This document shows positions 33,814 to 45,050 of a DNA stretch of 64,000 nt, piece after piece (position 1 is the first letter of the stretch; the number at the start of each line of letters is the position of its first letter). The stretch covers positions 65,372,877 to 65,436,876 of the forward strand of contig CM070548.1 of the NCBI GenBank assembly GCA_036346405.1, given 5' to 3'. Made by a program: the position numbers and the translations under genes. The notes under the pieces are model-generated. The model ran no database searches. It worked only from the letters and a program-made list of their open reading frames with translations, and was not told the origin of the DNA. This stretch comes from Phyllostachys edulis. Taxonomy: Eukaryota; Streptophyta; Magnoliopsida; Poales; Poaceae.

Positions 33814-35849
33814 AAGGATCTATAATTTCCCAAAAATCCACACAGTTCGGACGCATATGCTCCGGAGGTAACTGCTGTGTCACCATTGGCGACGACTGAA
33901 ATCAACACCAAGCAGGGGACCAGCCAGCAGAGACAGGGAGCAACCGCCATCGCCGCCCTCAAGTGTCAACGAAAAGCAACAGCACCTCTCCTCACTGTGG
34001 AGACTGGAGAGTGGAGGCCCTTTTCGGAAGCCACGTCCTCGCGAAAATTACACCTCACTTACCTCCCTCGCGTCGCATCGGCCGCTCGTTCAGAAACGAA
34101 ACGAGTTTGTTGGTATCCAGCAAAAAACAAAAACGGAAAAGGTCGGGGTGCGTTGCGTTAGGTCGCGTGGATCTGTAGCCAAGAGCCATAAATGAATGGA
34201 AGTGGAGAGCCTATCCGTTCATTTCAGGCCAGCGAATGCGATGCCATGCTCGTTTTTTTTTATGGTTTCAATTGTCTTTCTGGTTCTAGGCTGGAATCAA
34301 ATTGGCTGGAGTTGCATCCGCATTAGCTTCTGATATTTCTTGGAATTAAGTGTTCCGGTTACATCTGATGTGAATTCAGTGTGCAAACTGCAGAGGCAAG
34401 GTTGCGAAAGCTGCTCTGCTTGGGAATTGAGAATTCCGGGATAGGGTCTCGAAAGTCGCGGATCCTAGGATGGTACCATTTTCGTGAGCTGTAACTTCCA
34501 TTTCTCGAAGGGGATAGTGCATACAAGTTTAAATACAACCAATAGCTATATATGAAGTATGATGAACATCAGATATCTAGCATGCACACTTGCTCAGCAT
34601 TAATTTACAGAGACATGTGATGTAAATCTTGTGATCCTGGTATGGCTATGGAAGAACGGTCCAGTTGATGCTCCAGCTCCTGCACAAGATAAACCAATTG
34701 ATCTTAGCTTGCTCACTTGCTCAGCTCCATTCAGATGGTAAGATAGAATGGATAGCATTTTTACCATCCTTCCCTTCTTTAAGGCCCTGTCTGGAGCACA
34801 GAATCCGAATCAGGGAAAAGTTCACTCCGTCTAGGCTTGGTACCTGAAACAAGATGGGAGTACTTGCTAACATCTACCAAATGTACCAAAACCAGTAATA
34901 CTACTTACCATTTGAATGGTTGGCAAAGCATCATTCGTAAGACTTCTTCAAGCTCTCTTAAACCCCTGCCAATATTCCATGCCGCCACCCCAAAAGCCAA
35001 AAGGTTCTTCCCCCCTATTTTGGCTCTGCGAAAAGGTTCAGTTGCTAGTGTTTATCAACCAGACTCCCAGGATTATCAACACTCCACTACCACCAACTAC
35101 ATGTCCACATCTTTACTTGCCAGAAATATTTTGAATGATTCCGAGCCATTCCCCAGTAGTAATATTGTAGAGTATAATGCCCTACTTGCCAGAAGCATTT
35201 GACAGCAGACATTTACTTCATTGAGAGAGGAGGCACCTGTTCTCTCCCATGAACATCAAACGTGATATATAGTGCAGCTATATATAAAAAATGACATGGC
35301 TAGGCTTGTTGGCAAAACAAAACAGGAGTTCTACTGATGGGACTTGTGATCAAGGTACTAAGCAGCGTTCGTAGCACCCGCAATATCGATCGCAATTGCG
35401 GTAGCGGGGCATGAACGCTACCGAATCAACGTAGCGGTCCCAAATAGCGGATTGGATTGTAAGAGCCCGCAATAGAACTTGTCGCACTGCTATAGTGCCC
35501 GCTAAGAGTGTCCCGCTACTGCCACATTGTTCTCGTGAGGTCCTTCTGGGCACCGCCACAAGATTTGCCACGTGCTGACGTGTTCGACAAAGGCCGATGC
35601 TTGTCTTCCTCTACGCCTGTCACTATGCGTCGACGCAGTGGGATTGGTGGCGGTTGGCATCAATGCTTGCTTGCGAGATACACGCCCAGCAGTTGCTCGA
35701 TAAAATGCCTTAACCGTTGATATCATCTGTTCTTTTTTGTTTTTTTGGCAAAGGGTATAATGGTCATTTCCCATCGGTCAACTCCGTTGACCCTTGTTAG
35801 AATGGCCAAAAAAGAAAACCATTTCCTACATTTCCAGTGGCACCTGAAC
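33814..35849. other. no gene recognised
   Basis: Mixed old repeat sequence. 35360-35520 is a cluster of GTAGCGG / CCGCTA(C) strings in both orientations (GCGGTAGCGG, GAACGCTACCG, AACGTAGCGG, CCCGCTACTG) that could form imperfect hairpins. The short ORFs at 34837-35202 and 35502-35774 have no domain. Confidence 0.45.
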
Positions 35850-36121
35850 TGTTGAGTAACCATCACGCATGGTGAGTCTAATCAACGACGATTCGCATGT
35901 GAGCAATCGTAGAATCGCTTAGAACAATCTGAAACATAAGAATGAGATAGTAGATTGAATACGAGATATAGTGGCTTTCGCTTCTCTTTATTCCTTCATC
36001 AATCGATCAATCGCTTCTGATGAATAGCACTTTATTTATAGGCTACAAACCCTGCTAGGGTTTGAGATGGAGAGCCCATACATGGGCCGGCTTTTGGGCC
36101 AGGCCCATAGTTTCATGTACA
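35850..36121 (-). repeat. 3' LTR of the inverted copia copy
   Basis: On the minus strand it starts TGTACATGAAACTATGGGCC after a CCAAGGGGGAG purine tract and ends GGTTACTCAACA, the same terminus as the other copia LTRs. The TATAAATAAAGTG motif near 36035 (minus) is the promoter candidate. Confidence 0.75.
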
Positions 36122-36364
36122 CTCCCCCTTGGGCACTCATCCTCACATGTTCATGCCTCGTCAAAACTCCATAAAAACCCAGTGGGAAAAATTTGGAGAA
36201 AGAGCACATGATGCAAGTTCTGCTGCGTTGTATGAATTGCCTCATTAAAAACCTTAGCCGAGAAACTTCAGGAAAACTCGTCAAGGGAAAAAGAGTACAA
36301 TCCACCCAATTTCATTTAATCTCCAGGATTTACTCTTTGGGTACTCGATCTCCATGATCAAGTT

Positions 36365-39300
36365 TCAATAATGAGTTCGTGAAGATTCTCCCCCTGAATT
36401 CTGCACTTCTCTAAGTCTCGTCATTACAATTCCGCGTATGCACCTTTCAAAGCTAGATGTTAGAAGTAACTCAGTGAATAAATCTGCAAGATTTTCACAT
36501 GACTTAGTATGCAGTACTTTAATTTCATTCATCTTTTGCAATTCATGAGCATAGAAGAACTTGGGGTTGATATGCTTTGTGATATGACTCTTCACATAAC
36601 CCATCTGCACTTGTGCAACACAAGCTGCATTATCTTCATAGATAATAGTGAGGGTTTGCGCGGTATTCAATCCACACGACTACTGGATGTGATGAATCAT
36701 CCGCCGAAGCCAAACACATTCTCGTGAGGCCTCGTATAATGCTATGATTTCCATATTGTTCGTCGGAGTCGATACAAGACTCTGCTTAGATGATTTCTAT
36801 GGAATTGCAGTTCCACCACATAGGAAACATAGCTTGCTTATGACTTGGTCAGATGCTGGTTCTCTGGTGCCAAGATCTGATAGCCATTCATATTCAGGTC
36901 TTGGTTCCTTCTGTAGAACAAACCAAGTTCTTTGCTTCCTTGGAGGTATCGGAAGATGTCCTTTATTCCCTACCAATGCCTTTGGTAGGTTCTGCACTAT
37001 ACCTTGCTAAGAGGTTAACGGCAAATGCAATGGTCGATCTAGTATAATTTGCTAAATACATGAGTGCTCCTATCGCACTTAAGTATAGGAATTCCGGTCC
37101 CAGAACTTCCTCCCTCTTCTTTAGGTCTCAGACGTCTTTGTCTTCTTTGCAAAGATCTCCCGACCATTGGCAATTTCAAAGGGTATGCATTTCAAAATCA
37201 AACATTTCTAACACCTTCTGAGTGTAGGTTGACTGATGTATTAAAATCCCTTCAGGGGTATGCTTAAGCTGCAAGCCTAGACAGTATTTGGTTTTACCCA
37301 AATCTTTCATTTCGAACTCTGACTCCAAGTAAGAGCTTGCTTTCTTAATACCTTACAAGGTTCCAATGATATTCAGATTATCTTCATACACTGAGATTAT
37401 ACAAAATCCATCCTGGGATCGTCGTATAAATACACAGGGATTATTCTCATTGTTCGTGTAGCCTTTCTTGCATAGAAAGTGGCTTCAAGCGATTATACCA
37501 CATCCTGCCCGATTGCTTACGTCTGTACAGTGACTTTCTGAGTTTCAAACTATACAGATTTCTATTTACTCTGTCTTGGTTTGGGATAGTGATACATTCA
37601 GGTATCTTCATATAAATGTCCGAATCCAATATTTCATAAAGATATACAGTTACCACATCCATCAATTTCACTTTTAACTTCAAGTTTACTGCCATTGAGA
37701 TTAAATATCTAAAGGGTGGTTCCGCCCATGACCGGGGAATAGGTTTCTTCATAAACAACTCCTGGATGTTGAATGAAACGTTATGCAACAAGCCTTATTT
37801 TACTTCATTATTTTCATTTTTCTTTCGAACAAATACCCACTTATGCTCTACGGGGTGCACATAGGGAGGCGTGTGGCTTACAGGCCTAAACACCTTTCTT
37901 TTTATTCAGAGATAATAATTCTGCTTCTATTGCCTTCTTCCAATCTTCCTAATCTGATCTTTTCTTTCAACGAGCGATACAGGCTCTGGATCAAGATCGA
38001 TGATTGTGGCAATTTTCTTTGCAGAATCAATGTCGACATTGGCTATTATCTTATTCATATATTCTCCCGAGGTCACAAAGTTTTATAGCTATTTCTTCAA
38101 GGGGCGATTCTTCTAATGCTTCTGCTTGCTCACCGCTGCTTTCATTTACAGGGGCAAGTCCCTTTAGTTTTTCAGCTCCGATGTGTGCGCACACATCCAT
38201 GCTGATGTCTCCCTTCATGGAGATGTTCAATTCTAGTATGCCTTTTCTAAAGATTCCATACTGGTGCCAGGTCTCAACTGGCTCCCCTTCTGGTTCTGGG
38301 GAACTTCGGTGATCAGCTGTGTCAAGTCCTTCTTATCCTTTTTCACTAGGCGTCCCCGGTTATTTCGGATTCGAGGGGCCGGAGTTCTCATCCTTTCAGA
38401 GGCCTTAGGACGGGATTAGGGATACTTTCATTGGTATTTCAACCCTCTCCGGTGCATTGCGTACATGCATATGCGACTTGGTCACGCTCTTCAAATCACT
38501 AAAGTGGTTAGGCAGTTGATTCGCTAATGCTTGCAAATCAATTATCTTCTAGACTTCAATTGTCTTCTAGACTTCAATTATCTTCTAGACTTCTTTATTT
38601 GCTTCACTAGTGCGCGGGTCATGTGCATGGATTTCAATTATCTTCTGGACTTCTCTATTTTCCGATATTTTCATCAAGGGGTTGATTTCCTCCCCCTAAT
38701 GACGGGAAACTAGCCTCATCTAATACTATCAGCGAATCGGGCAGTATGCAAATCTCTCATCATAGGTTCCAAATACCTGATTATGGATGCTGTCACATAA
38801 CCAGCGTATATCCCAGACTTTTGGAGAAGACCCATTGCAGTTCGCTGTGGTAATAGTATAGGTATATAAACCTTGCAACCAAACCTTCAAAGATGAGAAG
38901 TTTTCTATGCGACCTTTGCGCTAGTTGCATAGGTGAATAGATGTTATATGCATGTGGTCTAAAATTGATGAGAGTTCTCATGAAAGCAGATCGTGTCCCC
39001 AACATGCGCTTGGTAAATTACAATTCTTCAAAGGTGGTCGGGCAATAAATTTACTCCTTGTAATTAATGCCTCTGCTAGTCCATTCTAGGTGTGGACATG
39101 CAGATGTAGAATGCTCAACTTTTAATTCCCATTGCCATACAATAATCATCAAATGCCTTTGAAGTAAATTCTCCGGCGTTGTCCATTCTGGTGGACTTCA
39201 CATGATGATCGTGGAAATTATTTCTAATTTTAATCATCTGCGAGATTTAGCTTTGCAAAAGCCTGATTTCTCGTAGACAATAAACATACATGCGACCATT

Positions 39301-40009
39301 TCGAGGAAGCATTGATGAGCACCATAAAATACTTAAATGGCCCTTACAGGGGCTGTATAGGACCGCAAAAAGGTCTCCTTGGATACGGTCTAGGAATGTA
39401 GGGACTTCATCATTTGCTTTCAGAGCAGAAGGTTTAGTAATTAAATTCCTGGTGGCACCTGCAGGGCACACAAAATCTTACTGATTCGAGAAATTCTTTA
39501 CATTGACATTATGTCGCTATGAATTGTTAATTATATTTCTCATCATTCTAAGACCTGTGTGGCATTGTCTATCATGCCAGAGATAGAAAAGGTTCAGAGC
39601 TTCTAAATACGATTTTTAGGGTAGTATAGGCTGCAGATGCCTTAATATTAGTGTAGTATAGCCCAGTTTCAAATGAAGAAAGTTGTTTTGATACCATTTT
39701 TCTACTTTCTTCACGCTTTATAATGAGCAGGTATTTCTTACCATACTGTTCTTCAGTCTCTACGTGGAAACCGTTTGCGCGAATATCCTTGAGAGTTCTA
39801 GTCGATTCAGAGTACAACGAGGCTTCTTCAATGACCAAAGTTGTGCCCATTAGGGGTAAAATTGAGGCCCTTCCTAAGCCTATTATACAAGTATCGCTGC
39901 CTACGATTTTCATAAGACTACCAACATTCTTGCTGATCGACCGAAAGATTTTCGTCTCTCTCAAGATGGTATTTATTGTGCTGCTACCGGCTAAGCACAC
40001 TTCCTCCAA
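36365..40009 (-). pseudogene. copia pol remnant (inverted copy)
   Basis: On the minus strand, from right to left: the pre-integrase segment (39572-40009, with MGTTLVIEEASLYSESTRTL), the integrase finger and core (39247-39471 CPAGATRNLI; 38793-39005), reverse transcriptase (37447-37791, with MWYNRL), and RNase H (36365-36670, EDNAACVAQVQMGYVKS). Each is separated from the next by stops or shifts. A local tandem repeat of ATTATCTTCTAGACTTCA (38540-38600) interrupts the integrase/RT spacer. The last RNase H stretch is open for 101 codons. It cannot encode a functional polyprotein. Confidence 0.8.
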
Positions 40010-40050
40010 TAGGGCGCCACACGCGTTCTAATATAATGTACTTTATCCTT

Positions 40051-40600
40051 CCCTTCTTTATAGCCTCCTTTGCTTGGTACAAGAAGTTACATACATACCC
40101 CTCTGAAAGTACAACTACTCTGGGGGTAGCAGGGGCTTTTCCTAGCCTAAGGGTAGGTCCCGGCGCATGGTAGACTCCCCTAGTCCTGGTCTACCGGAAC
40201 AGTGAGCTTGGTCCACCTTTGTTGCACTTTGCTGATGGTTGCGAGGCCCCTTCGGGGCCTTTCTTTGGGACGCCCGCGGGGCCCCCTCGCGGGGGCATCC
40301 TTGGAGCCTCCCTTGGGAGCCCTCAGGAACCCTTCGGAGGCTTCGGGAGTACCTTCGGAGCTCTCAGGGTCCCTCCGGAGGTCGCCTTTAGTCTTGTCTC
40401 GGAACCTCCGGAGCGTCTCCGGCATGCCGAGGCCCTTCCGAGGCGGCTCCGGGGTCGCCTAAGGAGCCCCCTGAAGCGCTGCCGGGTCTCTCGGGGGACC
40501 CTCTGTCGCACCGCCTATGCCGTGGGGCCGGTGGGCCGCCCCTACGACAAAGTATGACCAACAGAACAAGTGCACATTGGGGACGCTATAGCGCACTCAC
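40051..40600. repeat. GC-rich hairpin cluster
   Basis: The 40230-40480 segment is packed with short inverted repeats around TTCGG and CTCGC cores. One example is AGGCCCCTTCGGGGCCT (40244-40260, seven base pairs with a 3-nt loop); others lie at about 40271-40293 and 40310-40325. The open frames on both strands are composition-driven. The origin is unknown. Confidence 0.5.
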
Positions 40601-41066
40601 CGCGGGAGAGTAGGTGAAGAGGATGGCGCTCTTCTCCTTGGTATGGCTAACGATCTGCAGCACGACGTTCAGCGCCACGTACAGCGCGATGCAGAGGAGG
40701 AGGAAGTCGCGGTTCCGGGGGAACTTGTCGGGGTAGAACTACGCGAGGAGCGCAACGGCGATCACCGCCGCGCCGATCGCTAGCTTCCAGTTGCTTAGCC
40801 GCGCGTCCTCCGCATACCCCTTGCTCTTCACAACCTGCGCGGGATCAACAGCAGATGAGCACCACACCAGAAACACCGAATCTCAAATCTGTTGGAAGCA
40901 GGGAGAGGCGCAATCGAGAAGATCGGGGAGGAGAGGAGAGTGGGGGGTTAGGGTTTAGTGGGTTGCTGCCGTACGTTGGAGATGGTCTCGTCGAGGAAGT
41001 GCTTGATGGAGTCGGGGTCGAGAAGGTTGGCCTTCTTCGGGGTCGGCTTCTTCGCCGACGACACGT
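40601..41066 (-). pseudogene. SPCS2: signal peptidase complex subunit 2 fragment
   Basis: SPCS2 is the ~25-kDa non-catalytic subunit of the ER signal peptidase complex. On the minus strand, a partial first exon (41066-40975) encodes KKANLLDPDSIKHFLDETIS and ends at a GT donor. An intron of 140 bp follows, with an AG acceptor at 40835-40836. A second exon (40834-40601) reads VVKSKGYAEDARLSNWKL, two membrane segments (IGAAVIAVALLA and FLLLCIALYVALNVVLQIV), then TKEKSAILFTYSPA and a GT donor. The phase across the intron is correct. It is broken by an in-frame TAG at 40739-40741 just before FYPDKFP, lacks the start codon, and lacks the lumenal C-terminal half. The retained intron means it arose by DNA duplication or capture and not through a spliced mRNA. 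Confidence 0.85.
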
Positions 41067-41079
41067 ATAATCAAGAATG

Positions 41080-41656
41080 CTCCGCCAGGGGTGGAGGGAA
41101 GGGGGCTGACCCTCTATGGTTGCCTGACAACTACTAATAGGCCTTAGTAACCAGATTGCTCGTCCTAATGATATATCTCTAAGGTTTTTAGCGTTCTTTT
41201 TCTTATTCATGTTCTCTATGGTGTTAATCTAGCTTTTACTATGTATAAGCACCAATCCAATTATGTAATCAGTGCATGGGTCTACATATCATAATTACGA
41301 AATCTAGTGGAGAGTATGTTTTATATCTCCACAAAATTTGAAGGTCAAACTCAATCGTATTTGTATACATCTTTCTTGTATATAGCAAACGTGGTTGAGT
41401 TTGATCATAAAAATTTGCAGAGGTAGGACATAATCTTCCTTACATCTCATAATTTTTTGACATTGTTAAAAACTTTTTGGTTTGATTTTCACAGATTTTC
41501 CATCAATTTGCATTTTACCGGATATGCCGTCCACGAGAAAAGCCTTTGAAATCACTCGTATTAATCCAATTAGTATGTGTCGTTTGCTATGCGAAACTTT
41601 AAAAATTTAACTATTCAACTTGGCCCCCTCCGCCCAATCCCTGGCTCCGTCCCTGC
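41080..41656. mobile_element. putative TIR element
   Basis: CCAGGGGTGGAGGGAAGGGG near 41087 and the reverse complement of CCCCTCCGCCCAATCCCTGG near 41622-41648 form an imperfect inverted pair round an AT-rich, non-coding 0.5 kb. Sequences of the form CAGGG.CGGAGCCAGG are common at rice transposon ends. No target duplication was found and the ends are approximate. Confidence 0.35.
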
Positions 41657-41982
41657 AGCTCTGCATCGCATTGTGTTCCTCTGATATCCATTCCAGCACA
41701 AAACAATTTTATGAAGCGATCACCATTTCGTTGCGCTTATATCAGTATCACTCACACGAAGCAAGAAAAGAAACACGCATTTGTCACGCAACGCGCAAAT
41801 TAAACAGCAGCGAAGCAAACTGTAGTGTACAGCTCAACCGACGCAGCTGGCACGTCCCCATCAGATCACCGCGGACCTGGCAAGGCGAGCTCGAACTATC
41901 TCCCGACCCGAAGAAATCGCCACAAAAAAAGAAAAACACGGTTGCTTCTCTGGATCTCCCGGCCGCCCCACGCGCCGATCGA

Positions 41983-42405
41983 TCACGCTGGGGGCGCGGA
42001 GGAGGAGGACGCCGCCTCCCCCTCGGCCTTCGCCGCTTCGGGCCGCCGAAGCTGCCGCGCGCGCACCGCCAGGAGCGCGCCGAGGACCAGCTGCATTGCG
42101 ACGGCCACGCTGGCGAGCGCGATCCCGAGCCTCTCGCCGAAGTTGAGCCGCCTCTTCGGCTTCGGCGGAGGGGGCGGGCCGCGACGGTGCGCACGGCGGT
42201 GACGCGACGGCGGGGGAGGAGTGGCGTGGGGCTTGGAGGCCGACGCGACCTGCCGCGGCGCGGGAGCCGGGGACGGCGAGGGGGAGGGGGAGGCTGCGGC
42301 GGCGTCGGAGAGGGAGGGGGAAGAGAGGAGGAGGAGGAGGGTGACGACGAGCGTTAGGGCTCGGAGGCGCGGGGTGGGGTCAGGGGAAGGGCCTCGCGGC
42401 GCCAT
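41983..42405 (-). CDS. small proline-rich secreted/membrane protein
   Basis: A single exon of 140 codons plus stop. The ATG at 42403-42405 lies in a strong context (CCATGGCG). I prefer it to the upstream in-frame extension because a signal peptide follows at once: a basic start, then LTLVVTLLLLLSSPSLS (about residues 19-35). Residues 36-80 are Ala/Ser/Pro-rich (SPSPSPSPAPAP) and Pro/Arg/His-rich. A PPPPPKPKRRLNFGERLG stretch then leads into a membrane segment (IALASVAVAMQLVLGALLAV, about residues 95-115), followed by RARQLRR and a short acidic/Ser tail. Plant proteins of this plan, with LN.G...G before a TM helix and a basic stop-transfer, are common and mostly uncharacterised. It is presumably a type I membrane protein with a proline-rich extracellular part. 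The frame is intact. Confidence 0.7.
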   Translation of the reverse strand: MAPRGPSPDPTPRLRALTLVVTLLLLLSSPSLSDAAAASPSPSPSPAPAPRQVASASKPHATPPPPSRHRRAHRRGPPPPPKPKRRLNFGERLGIALASVAVAMQLVLGALLAVRARQLRRPEAAKAEGEAASSSSAPPA

Positions 42406-43197
42406 GGGAGAGGAGACGAGGAGGCATGGATTGGTGAACTGGAGCTCGGATTCGCGGGACGGGGCTGGGGGTGCCAGAGGATGGAGGGAAAACCAAGGCA
42501 AGGAAGCTCCGAGCGCAACGCCTCGACGCGTGTTTGGTTTTTCATCTTGTGAACGTGTGGGTGCGGCCGCGCTGGTAAACGGCTGGCTGGTGCTGAGCTG
42601 GTGACTGCCCTGGCCTGATGGCGATTTGGCCTCAACATCCAACACCCAGAAAACTTATGACGAGGGAGCTTCAAAGAAACACGAGCTCGTGACAGCAAAC
42701 CCGTAGTGGTAGAGACTAGAGAGGGATCCTCTGCCGTAAAACATTCGGCGGAGATGCTATAGCGTATAAGCATTAGAAACAATCTCTACCGTCTGAGCGA
42801 AAATCGAAGACTTTGTCATAGTGTTTTCGCAAGAGTAAATAGCTACGTTCCATTCACTCTTGCTACAGTCTACGCAGACCGCGGTTAGCATCTCACGAAA
42901 AACTGTTCTACAGTGCACCTTGCAGAGCATCCGGATCTTGTAGTGGCAGTAGTGGCAACGCGGAATCGAGGTATGAGGTATGTAGCATGCTAGCATTGTA
43001 ATTTGTAGCTGGCTGCGCCTAAAAAACCATAAAAGATAGTATGCTAGCATTGGATCGATGCTCCCAGATTGACAATGGCTCGACGAGTATTTTAACCGGG
43101 TTAAATCTGTAGGTCCACGTGATCAGGATGGCTCGAATTTTGACTAGTTTATAAAACAAAATCTGTCAAATGATTTTTTAGATAGTCCTAAATACTT
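42406..43197. other. upstream region of the small membrane protein gene
   Basis: 42406-42660 is presumably the 5' UTR and promoter of the minus-strand gene. 42700-43197 has no ORF with a domain. TACTT at 43193-43197 is the left target duplication of the next element. Confidence 0.5.
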
Positions 43198-43568
43198 TGT
43201 CATCACCACGGTGGCAACCATGGCGAAGACAAGGAGAACAGCAGAGGGGAAGGCGATAGAAACACCAAAGGGAGTCGGCGGGAAGAGTAGCGGGAAGATG
43301 AGTTAGTTTAAATGGCAAACTTGTAATTTATCAAATGAGTATGTAATAGGGCGAGGCCCACCCGTCGGGTGACTGAGGGCGTTTTAAACAATCACTGCGC
43401 ACCTTAAGTTTTGTCAAGAAAATGAAACATGACTTATACCTTTGCCGTCTACTTTCCCCTTCCTGTTCTTCCTTTCTGCTCTTCATTCTTCCTCGCTAAC
43501 CCCTCTATCATTCCTCGATCCAGTCCACAATACCGGTAGCAATCGGGCCAACTATACAGGGCATAACA
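43198..43568 (+). repeat. 5' LTR of gypsy element 1
   Basis: 371 bp, TG...CA. Differences from the 3' LTR are concentrated at about 43247-43263, 43348-43375 and 43395-43440. Confidence 0.93.
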
Positions 43569-43571
43569 AAT

Positions 43572-43583
43572 TGGTATCAGAGC
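43572..43583 (+). other. primer binding site
   Basis: TGGTATCAGAGC, complementary to the 3' end of initiator tRNA-Met, begins three bases after the 5' LTR. Confidence 0.9.
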
Positions 43584-43768
43584 TTGGCGATCCACGCGCT
43601 AATTCCTGAAATCCTCTCGACTTTGACCGGTAAAATTCCTGAAAAGGGGTACCGATCGCTCTCGGGCTTGATCGGTGTAATTCCCGATTTGGGTTCGGTT
43701 GGTTTGGAGAAGGAATTGCGACGGCGCCAGCAAAACGAGGTATCCAAGTAATACAAGTTGTGGAGGCC

Positions 43769-45050
43769 ATGGAAGCTATGGAGAAGCGGATGAAAGAATG
43801 GATGGAACACATGAAAACCGAGCTGGTGGAAGAGATGAAAAGGGCGACGGAGGCACAACCGCGTGATAGATCGAAGATGGAGCGACAGGAGGCGCAATTC
43901 GAACAGATGCAAATGAAGGTGAACCTCTCGCTGGAATCTATCAGAAAGATTCAACAGGAACAGGTTCATGTAGCAAAAGCGATGAAAGGATCTGCACCAC
44001 CACCACTCGTGATTCCGGTGAGGGAAGGACCGGGAATCATGGGGGTAAGGCCATCAGATACTCAGGGGCAAACTCTAGCACGGGCATCACCAACTTCACA
44101 GTACATAATTTTGTCCCCCCTACCCCCATACAACTTGAGTTGCCGGACACCAATCCAGCTAATGATGCAGGAGGAAGATGCACTTGGATGCCGAAAATGG
44201 ATTTCCCCAAATTCAATGGAACTGAGGCAAGAATCTGGATCGATAAATGTCAAACCTTCTTTGCCATGTACCAAATTCCATAGGGATTTCGTGTAGCAGC
44301 AGCTACGATGTACTTGGAGGCGGTGGTCAGCTCATTGGTATCGGCGATAAATCGTCGGCGAATATTTGGCATGGTAGGAGCAATTTCAACAAAGCGGTGC
44401 TATTCGAGTTTGAAACGAGCGACCACAAAGAATAAAAAAAGGAAATGCTACTGAGCTTGAAACAAACTGTACTACGAGGAGTACAAGAAAGAATTCGATA
44501 GCTTGGTATATCACCTTAGGCTTTATGACCGAAATATAGGCGAAATGATGTTGATTACACAATTTGTACTGGGATTAAAGGCTGAATTAAGAGCAGCTGT
44601 TGAAACTCAAATGCCAGATTCGGTCAGCAAGGCCGCCCTATTTGCAAGTGTGCAAGAAAATGTTTTGGACCGAACTAGAAAAATTGGCTACAGGGGAGAA
44701 AATACCAAAACATATAAGCAGTTTGGGGGGTATCAAAAAGGAGATAACCGAAGCAAATTTACTCCAAATGAGGTGTGGAAAGCACAGCAATTGAAGACCT
44801 ATAGAAGATCAAATGGGTTGTGTTTTAAATGCGGGGAAAAGTACTCTCCGGATCATCACTGCACCAATCCTGCCCAAGTAAAAGCTATTGAAGTGGAAGC
44901 CAGTGCCACTTACTTATCAGATGCCGTCCTGGACGTCGTAACTACCATAGAAGATCCTAACCATAAGGAGGAGATGTTTTTGTCTCTTAATGCATTGTCA
45001 GGAACCACTAATGCTAAGACTATCAGATTACAAGCAATGGTTGGGAAACA
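43769..45050 (+). pseudogene. gypsy 1 gag, frameshifted
   Basis: Gag would form the element's particle. The ATG at 43769 opens a charged, coiled-coil-like N-terminus (MEAMEKRMKEWMEH). The frame is lost after about 44060, and stops fill 44280-44500. It resumes at about 44503 with LRLYDRNIGEMML and the FVLGLKAELRAAVETQMPDS motif of retrotransposon gag. A zinc knuckle follows at 44821-44862 (CFKCGEKYSPDHHC). Gag and pol appear to be one continuous frame from 44503 onward, as in other plant chromoviruses. Confidence 0.85.

Larger units (their letters stand above)
35850..40050 (-). mobile_element. second copia copy, inverted and 5'-truncated
   Basis: This element is of the same family as the one at 18499-30570, read on the minus strand: 3' LTR at 35850-36121, then RNase H, reverse transcriptase, integrase and the start of pol. 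On the minus strand the sequence just before pol (ACGCGTGTGGCGCCC, then GGAGGAAGTGTGCTTA) matches the corresponding place of the first copy (ACGAGTGTGACGTCC then the same). Similarity fades at about 40050, so gag and the 5' LTR are missing. Confidence 0.8.

Noticed and set aside
42406..42645. Upstream in-frame extension of the small membrane protein
   Set aside because: It would bury the signal peptide; the ATG at 42403-42405 has a strong context and directly precedes it.
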